Made by a program: the position numbers and the translations under genes. Shown piece by piece: positions 24,721 through 32,277 of a stretch of DNA of 64,000 nucleotides. Position 1 is the stretch's first letter. Each line of letters starts with the position of its first letter. Source of the DNA: Gammaproteobacteria bacterium (GTDB lineage: Bacteria > Pseudomonadota > Gammaproteobacteria > Steroidobacterales > GCA-2729495); assembly GCA_021773815.1 (NCBI GenBank), contig JAJFJS010000100.1, positions 17,415 through 81,414 of the forward strand, read 5' to 3'. The notes under the pieces were generated by a model. The model was given only the letters and a program-made list of their open reading frames with translations. It was not told the DNA's origin and did not search any database.

Positions 24721-25344
24721 TCAGTCGCGATCGAGCCCGAAGCGGTAGGATTCATGGCGCATGATCACGCCGTCCGGCGTGATTTCCTCAACGGTCGGGC
24801 CTTCCAGCAGACGATCGCCCTCGCGATACTTCTTCATGTTGATGAACACGAATCTTTTTTCCGCATCGCCCGCATAGACGTGCATGTCCACGCGCAGGTC
24901 ACTGAGCGACACGAGTCCGCCGGCGCGCAACTTGTCCAGGCTCGGCAGCCCCTCGCGGATCGATGACTTGCGAACGGTCTTGGCAGCCGTGGTCGGGGTT
25001 GTCGCCGGAGTACCTGCCGGCACCGATTTTACCGCCGGCTTGGGCGCGGCGACGGTCGGGCTGCGCTGCGCGGCCTCGACGCTGGCTTCCTTGCGTAACG
25101 AGCGCACCGTGCCGTCGGTCGGTGCCGGGTTCGTTGCCGCCGTACCTGCAGACGGGTCGGCGTCGCGCGTCAGCAGGACATAGCCGAATACCAGCGCGTT
25201 AATCACGAGCACGATCACGAGAATCGGCAACCAGATGCTCTTTTTTCTCGCCGGTGCGGCACGCGGCGCTGCGGCCAGCACCGGCGCGGATTGTTCGCGG
25301 CGCTGATCTTCGCTCTTGCGTAATGCGTCAAGAATAAATGACAT
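24721..25344 (-). CDS. gspB: GspB-like general secretion pathway accessory protein
   Basis: 207 residues. MSFILDALRKSEDQRR is the characteristic GspB/ExeB N-terminal cytoplasmic segment. One membrane helix (about 38-60) follows, then a Pro/Thr/Ala-rich periplasmic linker and a C-terminal domain ending VEEITPDGVIMRHESYRFGLDRD, which matches the GspB C-domain. With GspA it helps place the type II secretion secretin through peptidoglycan. It is encoded directly after gspA; no other gsp gene is in the window. Confidence 0.88.
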   Translation of the reverse strand: MSFILDALRKSEDQRREQSAPVLAAAPRAAPARKKSIWLPILVIVLVINALVFGYVLLTRDADPSAGTAATNPAPTDGTVRSLRKEASVEAAQRSPTVAAPKPAVKSVPAGTPATTPTTAAKTVRKSSIREGLPSLDKLRAGGLVSLSDLRVDMHVYAGDAEKRFVFINMKKYREGDRLLEGPTVEEITPDGVIMRHESYRFGLDRD

Positions 25345-25351
25345 CGTGCGC

Positions 25352-27031
25352 TCAGTTGGCCCGCGCCAGTCGCGGCCCCTGGATCGTCGTCAGATCGGAG
25401 TTGATCGCGATCTGCGTCTGGTAACCGACGAGGCCGTCGATTGTCAGGCGGCGTTGTCGCTGGTAGGCGCGGACGCGTTCTTCGAGTTCCTGATCGAACA
25501 GGTCCGAGTCCATGGGTGGTACCGGTTCGCCCTGGATCTCCGCGAGGCTGCGCCGGAGCCAGCGCACGTCCGCGTCCCGCATGCCGGGCACGAATTGCTT
25601 GAGTTCGTCGATCTGCGGTCGCCACAGCAACAGGTACTCGCCGAACCAATAGTCGCCGAGTTCCGCGGCGCCGACGTCATGGTTTTCGCCGGCGACGGTA
25701 ATCGATGCGGTTAACTCTCCCAGGCCCGATAGCACGACCTGGTGCTGTCGGCTGGATTCGTCGCGTAGCGTCAGGATCACGGGGCGGTTGAGACTGCGCA
25801 CCTGTGACAGTGAGCCGCGCTGAAACAGGCAATACAGCCCGTGGTTGCGAGCCTGCTGGCAGGCGCTCGCGTTGCCGCGCGTGTAATCGAGTTGCCACAG
25901 GCCAAACAACGTCGCGAACGCGCTGTCGGTATCGGTGGCCGCCGCGTTGGCTGCCAGGATCCCGGGCAGTCCGGCGCCCGGTGCCGGTGCACGGGCGGCC
26001 GGCGCGGTCGCTGCGGCGCTGGCCGCGGCCGCATCGATCGATTCCGGGCGAGGCATGGCGGGTGGTGCTGGTGGCGCGGGCGGAGCCGGCACCGCAATCG
26101 TGCTGACCGTCGGCCGACGGTCGGCGATGCGCGGCCAGAGCACCGCGATCGCGATGCCGAGCAAGACAAGGGCGGCGGCGATTGCCGGTCGTCGTAATGA
26201 CCGGGCTTTGAGCAGCCGCGAATCCTTGCCGAACACTTCGACGGCCGCCCGGCGCAGCAGTGCCGGCGTGATCTCCCGCGTCTCCTGCGAGAATGCGCCG
26301 AGCATCGCACGGTCCGCGATGACGTTGATCATGCGCGGCACGCCGGCCGAGAGGCGGTACAGCTCACGCTTGGCTGCCGGCGAGAAAATCGGTCCGACGG
26401 CGCCGGCGATCCGGAGTCGGTGATCGATGTAGGTCAGTGTTTCGTCACGTGACAGCGGTTCGAGGTGATAACGACCGGTGATGCGCTGCGCGAGTTGGCG
26501 CATGTCGTTGCGGGACAGGACCTCGCGCAGTTCCGGCTGGCCGATCAGGATGATCTGCAGCAATTTCTGTTTGCTCGTCTCCAGGTTCGTCAGCAGGCGC
26601 ACCTGCTCGAGGACATCGACGCGCAGGTTCTGCGCCTCGTCGACGATTACGATCGTGCGGCGGCCACGGCTGTGGTTTTCCAGCAGGTATTCGTTCAACG
26701 CGCTGGTCAGCGTCTTGATGTTATTGGCCGAGTTGGGCAGCGGCACGCCGAGTTCTTCGCAGATCGCACTGAGGAATTCATTGCGCGAGATCTGCGGATT
26801 CAGGATCAGCGCGACATCGGCATTCTCCGGTACCTGCTGCAGCAGGCTGCGCACGAGCGTGGTCTTGCCCGTGCCGACCTCGCCGGTCAGCTGAATAAAG
26901 CCGCCGCTTTCGCGAACGCCATAGACGAGGTGAGCGAGGGCCTCGGTGTGGCGCTCGCTCATGAACAGGTAGCGCGGATCGGGAGTGATCGAGAACGGTT
27001 TCTCGTTCAGTCCGAAAAAGCTCGTATACAT
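25352..27031 (-). CDS. gspA: ExeA/GspA-type AAA ATPase with peptidoglycan-binding domain
   Basis: 559 residues. MYTSFFGLNEKPFSITPDPRYLFMS is the ExeA hallmark. Walker A LTGEVGTGKTTLVRSL and Walker B TIVIVDEAQNL follow. A membrane helix lies near 285-305, then a long Ala/Pro linker and a C-terminal peptidoglycan_binding_1 module (LEERVRAYQRQRRLTIDGLVGYQTQ). It works with GspB in assembly of the type II secretin. The large domain between helix and peptidoglycan module is of the peptidase-C39-like/unknown type in GspA proteins. Gene order gspA-gspB matches Aeromonas/Vibrio exeAB. Confidence 0.9.
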   Translation of the reverse strand: MYTSFFGLNEKPFSITPDPRYLFMSERHTEALAHLVYGVRESGGFIQLTGEVGTGKTTLVRSLLQQVPENADVALILNPQISRNEFLSAICEELGVPLPNSANNIKTLTSALNEYLLENHSRGRRTIVIVDEAQNLRVDVLEQVRLLTNLETSKQKLLQIILIGQPELREVLSRNDMRQLAQRITGRYHLEPLSRDETLTYIDHRLRIAGAVGPIFSPAAKRELYRLSAGVPRMINVIADRAMLGAFSQETREITPALLRRAAVEVFGKDSRLLKARSLRRPAIAAALVLLGIAIAVLWPRIADRRPTVSTIAVPAPPAPPAPPAMPRPESIDAAAASAAATAPAARAPAPGAGLPGILAANAAATDTDSAFATLFGLWQLDYTRGNASACQQARNHGLYCLFQRGSLSQVRSLNRPVILTLRDESSRQHQVVLSGLGELTASITVAGENHDVGAAELGDYWFGEYLLLWRPQIDELKQFVPGMRDADVRWLRRSLAEIQGEPVPPMDSDLFDQELEERVRAYQRQRRLTIDGLVGYQTQIAINSDLTTIQGPRLARAN

Positions 27032-27102
27032 CTAGCGTGCCCGATTGATTTGGCGCATTTTAGCAGTACCCCGGGCCTCGTGACGCATCCCGTGATCCGG
27101 GA

Positions 27103-27993
27103 TCAGTCTTCCCGCCGCACGATCTGTTCAGCCAGCCAGCGCAGACCCTCGGTCGGGGTTGGCAATTCATCGAGCGCCGCCACGGCGGCGGCCCACAATT
27201 CGTCCATGCGTGCGCGGGCGGCGGGCAGGCCGAACAGGGCCGGGTAGGTGGCCTTGTCACGGGCGATATCGGCGCCCTGCCGCTTGCCGATCTGCTCGGT
27301 TGTGCCCTCGATATCGAGAATATCGTCGCGGATCTGAAACGCGAGTCCGAGCGCGTCGATAAACCGTTCTAGGTGGTGCGTCTGCTCCGTATCGGCCCCC
27401 GGCGGGCAACAGGCGGCGGACAGCACCGCGGCGCGCAGCAACCGGCCGGTCTTGAGGCGATACATATGCTCGAGTGCGGCCGGATCCAGATGCTGCCCTT
27501 CTGACTCCATGTCGATGGCCTGACCACCGGTCATGCCGTTCGAGCCGCAGGCCTCGGCCAGCAGCGCGACGAGCCGGATCTGCTCGAGTGGATACGGGAC
27601 CAGCGCCGGCGCGGTAATCAACGTCTGGAAAGCCAGCGGTTGCAGCGCGTCGGCCGCGAGGATTGCCGTGGCCTCGTCGAAGGCCCGATGTGTGGTCGGT
27701 CGCCCGCGGCGCAACTCGTCATCGTCCATCGCCGGCAGATCGTCATGGACCAGAGAAAAGGCATGCATCAGTTCGATCGCGGCGGCCGGCGCGTCGAGAC
27801 ATTCGGCCGCGACGCCGAGCGATTCGCCCGTTGCATAGACGAGCAGCGGACGAATGCGCTTGCCGCCGCCCAGGACGGCATAGCGCATCGCTTCGTGCAG
27901 GCGTGTTGGCGGCAGACTGGCCGCGGGCAGGGTCTGGTCGAGTACGCGCTCGATGCGCGCGAGGTACTCGCCGTGTCGTTGTTCGAAACTCAT
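27103..27993 (-). CDS. ispA: Short-chain (farnesyl/geranyl) diphosphate synthase
   Basis: 296 residues. The first aspartate-rich motif is HDDLPAMDDDELRRGRPTTH and the second is LAFQIRDDILDIEG, typical of E. coli-type IspA farnesyl diphosphate synthases. It condenses isopentenyl and dimethylallyl/geranyl diphosphates. ATG 27993 (MSFEQRHGEYLAR) gives the normal N-terminus. It is divergent from the mevalonate-pathway gene pair, so an isoprenoid cluster is likely. Chain length (C10, C15 or C20) cannot be fixed by eye. Confidence 0.92.
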   Translation of the reverse strand: MSFEQRHGEYLARIERVLDQTLPAASLPPTRLHEAMRYAVLGGGKRIRPLLVYATGESLGVAAECLDAPAAAIELMHAFSLVHDDLPAMDDDELRRGRPTTHRAFDEATAILAADALQPLAFQTLITAPALVPYPLEQIRLVALLAEACGSNGMTGGQAIDMESEGQHLDPAALEHMYRLKTGRLLRAAVLSAACCPPGADTEQTHHLERFIDALGLAFQIRDDILDIEGTTEQIGKRQGADIARDKATYPALFGLPAARARMDELWAAAVAALDELPTPTEGLRWLAEQIVRRED

Positions 27994-28116
27994 CGCGTTA
28001 GCATAGTTTGTCTGCCGGTCGAGGACCAATCCGGGTTGACGTCGCCGGGCTATAATCGCCCGGACCGGTTCGCGTGATCGTCGCCCGAACGAGTCGACCT
28101 GGCAGAGAAGTGAACC

Positions 28117-29082
28117 ATGCGCGCATCGGCAATTGCCCACCCGAACGTCGCCCTGATCAAGTATTGGGGCAAGGCCGACGTTGCGGCCAACTTGCCGGCC
28201 GTCGGCTCGCTGTCGGTCACGCTCGGGGCGCTGTGCACCGAGACCACGGTAGAGTTCGATGCCGGCCTCAAACGCGACACGCTGGTGCTCGACGGTCGTG
28301 AGGCGCCGGGGGAGCACGGGCGGCTGACGGCCTGCATGGAGGCGCTGCGGGCGCTGGCCGGTCACACCGGGTACGCGGCGGTGACATCCGGCAATGATTT
28401 TCCGACCGGCGCGGGTCTTGCGTCGTCGGCTTCCGGTTATGCGGCGCTCGTGACGGCGGCGGCGGCGGCGCTCGGCATCGATCCGCACGATCCTCGGCTC
28501 ATCGACATCGCGCGCATCGGTTCGGGTTCCGCGCCGCGTTCGTTGTTCGGCGGTATCGTGCTGTTGACCGTCGCAGCGGGCGGTACCGTGTGCCGACCGC
28601 TGCTGGCACCGGCCGAGTGGCCGCTGGCTGTGGCGGTCGCGGTCACGACTGAGGGGCCGAAAGCCGTGACCTCGCGTGACGGTATGGAACAGAGTCGTCT
28701 GACGTCGCCGTTTTATTCTGCGTGGATTGCCGATCACGCGAATGATCTCGATGCGGCCGTGCGCTGCGTCGGCGATCGGGATTTTTTCGCGCTCGCCGCG
28801 CTCGCCGAATACAACTGCCTGAAAATGCACTCGGTCATGCTGACAACGCGCCCGGCGCTGATGTACTGGTCGCCGGTGACGCTGGCCTGTATGCAGCGGG
28901 TCGCCGCACTGCGCGCCGACGGTGTCCCGGTGTTCTTTACCGTCGATGCGGGCCCGCAGGTCAAGGCCGTGTGCCTGCCCGAGGCGCTGGCCGAGGTCGT
29001 GGGCGCGCTGCACGATGTGCCCGGGGTGGTGCGCGTGATTGCCGGTGAACTCGGCGCGGGCGCCCGTGTGGCCCCGTGCTGA
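28117..29082 (+). CDS. mvaD: Diphosphomevalonate decarboxylase
   Basis: 321 residues of the GHMP-kinase superfamily. The start IAHPNVALIKYWGK is the mevalonate-diphosphate-decarboxylase signature. The phosphate loop is FPTGAGLASSASGYAAL and the late FTVDAGPQVKAV matches the family C-terminal motif. It converts mevalonate-5-diphosphate to isopentenyl diphosphate with ATP. AGAGAAGTG precedes ATG 28117. The next gene, a phosphomevalonate kinase, follows in the same direction. The sequence keeps the decarboxylase-type phosphate loop rather than a kinase-only form. Confidence 0.9.
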   Translation: MRASAIAHPNVALIKYWGKADVAANLPAVGSLSVTLGALCTETTVEFDAGLKRDTLVLDGREAPGEHGRLTACMEALRALAGHTGYAAVTSGNDFPTGAGLASSASGYAALVTAAAAALGIDPHDPRLIDIARIGSGSAPRSLFGGIVLLTVAAGGTVCRPLLAPAEWPLAVAVAVTTEGPKAVTSRDGMEQSRLTSPFYSAWIADHANDLDAAVRCVGDRDFFALAALAEYNCLKMHSVMLTTRPALMYWSPVTLACMQRVAALRADGVPVFFTVDAGPQVKAVCLPEALAEVVGALHDVPGVVRVIAGELGAGARVAPC

Positions 29083-29103
29083 GGCGCCGCATGGCAGGGC
29101 GCG

Positions 29104-30144
29104 ATGACTGACGCATCGGCGCCCGGCAAACTCGTGCTCGTCGGCGAATACGCCGTGCTCGACGGGGGGCGTGCCATCGCGGCCAGCATCGATGTGCGGG
29201 CCCGGGCGCAGGTCATTGCGATACCGGGCGCTGAAAGCGTCTTTCTCGACGCGGCCAACGGCCGTGCGTGGTACTTCACGTGCAGCGACGACGGGTTGCG
29301 TTGGGTCGGTGATGATCCCGGCGACAACGGGACGATCCTCGCCGCCGTCTGTGCCGAGATGGCCCGTCTACCCGGAGGGATTGATGCCGCGCCCGCATTC
29401 CGGGTCAGCCTGCACACCGAGACGTTCTTCAATCGCATCGGCGGCGCCTGGACCAAGCTCGGGCTCGGCTCGAGTGCGGCGGTGCTCGTCGCGCTGGTCG
29501 GCGCGCTCGTCACGGAACTGCATCTGCGCCTGCCGCAAGATGCGCTGCTGGCTCTGTGCCATGCCGCCCATCGCCGGTTTCAGGGCGGCCGCGGCAGCGG
29601 ACTCGATGTCGCGACGGCAGTTGGCGGCGGCGTTGTCTGTGCGCGCGCGAGTTCGGCTTCGGGACCGGTGGAAGCATCGCCGTACGGCTGGCCCGACGGG
29701 CTGTCGATCCTGCCGATCTGGAGTGGTGTCGGGGCATCGACGCGCGAACTGCTGGCCCGGTTCGACCGGTATCGCGGCGACAATCCGGACGAGTATCGGC
29801 GGCACCTGGCACGCCTCAAGGCCCGCTCCGAACGGGCCTGTGCGGCATGGGCCGAGGGTTCGGTCGGTGATTGCCTGACGGCTTTTGCGCAGTATGACGA
29901 GGCGCTGCGCGCGTTCGATCAGGATGCGCGGATCGGTATAGGCACCGCGGTACACGATGACATTCGACGCCTGGTCGAGGGGCAGGGGGCCGTCTACAAG
30001 ACCTCCGGCGCGGGTGGCGGCGATTTCGGCCTGGCGCTGACCGATTCAACGGACCAGCTACAGGCCGTGCGGGCCGCGTGCCGGAAACGCGGCCTGACCG
30101 TACTGGATGAACCGTTTGCGGTAGCGGGGCTGACGACGGACTAA
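29104..30144 (+). CDS. Phosphomevalonate kinase (GHMP family)
   Basis: 346 residues. SAPGKLVLVGEYAVLDGGRAI is the GHMP N-terminal motif, LGLGSSAAVLVALVGAL the ATP-binding loop, and GGRGSGLDVATAVGGG a conserved aspartate segment. The C-terminal TSGAGGGDFGLAL is typical of ERG8-type phosphomevalonate kinases rather than mevalonate kinase. It follows mvaD by 21 bases and probably makes mevalonate-5-diphosphate for it. No second GHMP gene for mevalonate kinase is present in the window. A dual or mevalonate-kinase role cannot be excluded by eye. Confidence 0.82.
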   Translation: MTDASAPGKLVLVGEYAVLDGGRAIAASIDVRARAQVIAIPGAESVFLDAANGRAWYFTCSDDGLRWVGDDPGDNGTILAAVCAEMARLPGGIDAAPAFRVSLHTETFFNRIGGAWTKLGLGSSAAVLVALVGALVTELHLRLPQDALLALCHAAHRRFQGGRGSGLDVATAVGGGVVCARASSASGPVEASPYGWPDGLSILPIWSGVGASTRELLARFDRYRGDNPDEYRRHLARLKARSERACAAWAEGSVGDCLTAFAQYDEALRAFDQDARIGIGTAVHDDIRRLVEGQGAVYKTSGAGGGDFGLALTDSTDQLQAVRAACRKRGLTVLDEPFAVAGLTTD

Positions 30145-30151
30145 AGCGCGA

Positions 30152-31618
30152 CTACTGGACGTAGCGGTAATACTCGATGCCTGCGTCCTGAAAGACGGCG
30201 TTGCTTTCCTGGCCGATACGTTCGACGATAAATTCTGCGCTCGGTGCATAGTCCAGTTCGTTCGGCGCCGATCGTTCGCGCAATGCCAGGTACTGGTCGT
30301 GCGACAAATCGATGCTCGGCTCGAGCGCCGCATCGAACGCGATGCACTCGATGGCGCGTTGCCAGCCGGGGACGATGCGGATCGGGATCGCGTCGGCGGC
30401 ATCGCCGCTGCCGTAGCCGATCAGCAGAATTTCCTTGCCCGCGAGCTCGATGTTCCGTTCGCGTGCTTCTTGCAGTCCCGCAGCCAGCCAGGCCGGCAGC
30501 GCCGCCGTATACAGGTTGCCGAGTTCCAGCATCCGGTCGGTGCCGAGCGTGATCTTGCTGCCGACATCGCGCGCGAACGTGTTCGTTTGTCGAAATGCTC
30601 TGAGCGTTTTGAGGCACAACGGAAAGATTTCTTCGCCGACCCGTTCCCGGACCGCATAGGCAATGAAGTCGGGCGCCGATGAGATCTCGGCGCGCAGGGC
30701 CTCGGGCGCGACGTCCGCCGCGGCGCAGATGGCTGCCAGTTCGGAATGATCCGCTGCGTTGCCGCCGGCCAGCGCGAACAGGTAGGCCATGCCGAGCCCC
30801 GTTTCCGGCATGCGCTGGTACGGGCGGTGCATGAACACGGCCTCCAGCGAGCGCAGATGCTCGACGGGCCGCCGGCCGCACTTGCGATACATGTCCTGCA
30901 GCGCCTGCTGCATCTCGTCGACATAGCAGCTCGTCGAGTATTTGCCGTTGTAGATCGGGATGTCGACAAAGTCAGCGCTGGCGCCGGTACCGTTGCGGTT
31001 GATCAACGGCTTGCGAAAATCGATGGTGCGGTAATCCGATGCCGTGCCGGCTTCGCACAGGTCGATCGTCGCGATACTCGGGTCGCGGCTCAGCAGCAGG
31101 GCCGCGGCACCGGCGCCCTGGGTCGGTTCACCGCTGCTACCGCGCTCGTACAGCGCCTTGTCGGTGCAGACGACGATGGCCAGCGAATCGCCGCCGTCGG
31201 TGGCCAGAAACCGCAGCGCATTCTTGAGGCCGTAAATACCGCCGAGACAGGCGTGTTTGAACTCGGGGACTTCGCAGTTGCGTGACAGCGTCGGCAGGCC
31301 GAGTCCCTTGAGTGCGGCATCGACCATGCCCTTGATGATGATTGCGCCGGCCGAGTTGTCGGTGCTCGATTCGGTGCCCAGGGCCAGGTACCGGACCCGC
31401 GACGGGTCCACATCATTCTGGCGAATCAGGCGCAGCACCGCATTGGCCGCCATCGTATAGATGCTCTGGCGCGGTCCGAGCAACCGGAACCCCGTGCCGA
31501 CGACCTTGTGAATCTTGTCCCAGTCGGTCCCGGTCCACTCGCACCAACGCCGCAGGTCCACCCGGTAGGGCGGCAAATAGAGCGCGACGGCGCTGAGTCC
31601 TGTTGTCATTGTCGCCAT
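30152..31618 (-). CDS. Hydroxymethylglutaryl-CoA synthase
   Basis: 488 residues of the thiolase-fold condensing enzymes. Catalytic residues are visible: Glu83 in GTESSTDNSAG, the acylated Cys124 in EFKHACLGGIYGL (HACLGG replaces the common NACYGG), and a histidine in FMHRPYQRMPETG. It joins acetyl-CoA and acetoacetyl-CoA to HMG-CoA, the first committed precursor of mevalonate. It converges on the phosphomevalonate kinase gene. Length exceeds the 390-460 usual for bacterial HMGS. The start may be ATG 31618 or ATG 31609; no strong ribosome site decides. Confidence 0.85.
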   Translation of the reverse strand: MATMTTGLSAVALYLPPYRVDLRRWCEWTGTDWDKIHKVVGTGFRLLGPRQSIYTMAANAVLRLIRQNDVDPSRVRYLALGTESSTDNSAGAIIIKGMVDAALKGLGLPTLSRNCEVPEFKHACLGGIYGLKNALRFLATDGGDSLAIVVCTDKALYERGSSGEPTQGAGAAALLLSRDPSIATIDLCEAGTASDYRTIDFRKPLINRNGTGASADFVDIPIYNGKYSTSCYVDEMQQALQDMYRKCGRRPVEHLRSLEAVFMHRPYQRMPETGLGMAYLFALAGGNAADHSELAAICAAADVAPEALRAEISSAPDFIAYAVRERVGEEIFPLCLKTLRAFRQTNTFARDVGSKITLGTDRMLELGNLYTAALPAWLAAGLQEARERNIELAGKEILLIGYGSGDAADAIPIRIVPGWQRAIECIAFDAALEPSIDLSHDQYLALRERSAPNELDYAPSAEFIVERIGQESNAVFQDAGIEYYRYVQ

Positions 31619-31701
31619 GTTGAGTCCGTTGCAGCGCGGGTCTTTCTACGTCCGTGCAGTCCGCCGCGGGCCGGCGTCCGGCAGCCGCGATGCTGCAGCC
31701 G

Positions 31702-32184
31702 TCATTCTACCGTGATCGTGATGGGATCCGATGTCACGGGGGGCTGGTGGGGGATGTGATTGCCGTCGCCGAGCACCAGTTGCAACGTATGCGTTCCGGG
31801 CGCGAGCTCGACCGTTGTTTCGGTCTGACCCTTGCCGAAGTGCAGATGGTTGGCGTCACTGGGGATTGGCTGATTCGGGTTCGCCAGCGTGGTGTCGATG
31901 AGCAGGTGATGGTGACCCGAGTTGGCGTCATGCTGGCCGGCCGGCGCCACGACCATGCCGCTGATGCCGAAGCGGACGGCGACCGGTGAACTGACCGTCG
32001 TGCCGTTGACCGGGCTGATGATGAAGACCGCCGCACCCGGCGCTGCGGTCGCACGTGGCATTGCGGCAGGGGCGGCCGCCGGTGCGGCGCCCGCTCCGGT
32101 GTCGGCAGGCTGTTCCGGGCTGCCGCAGCCGGCGAGCAGCAGGCAGCAGGCGATGGTCGAAAAAGAGGTGAATCGGGTGTTCAT
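31702..32184 (-). CDS. DUF4399 family lipoprotein
   Basis: 160 residues. MNTRFTSFSTIACCLLLAGC is a lipoprotein signal with lipobox LLAGC, then an Ala/Pro-rich linker. The DUF4399 domain follows: VFIISPVNGTTVSSPVAVRFGISGM, the histidine cluster NSGHHHLLID, and HLHFGKGQTETTVELAPGTHTLQLVLGD. Function of the family is unknown; the His cluster suggests metal binding. It lies between HMG-CoA synthase and fadE on the same strand with no evident functional link. Confidence 0.82.
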   Translation of the reverse strand: MNTRFTSFSTIACCLLLAGCGSPEQPADTGAGAAPAAAPAAMPRATAAPGAAVFIISPVNGTTVSSPVAVRFGISGMVVAPAGQHDANSGHHHLLIDTTLANPNQPIPSDANHLHFGKGQTETTVELAPGTHTLQLVLGDGNHIPHQPPVTSDPITITVE

Positions 32185-32277
32185 TGTTGTTCTCCACGGA
32201 GCGCGGGAGCCGGAAGCTTAACCGACCCCGGCGAGGGTGTCATGAATGCCGGCCGGCACCCACTACGGCGATCGGGA

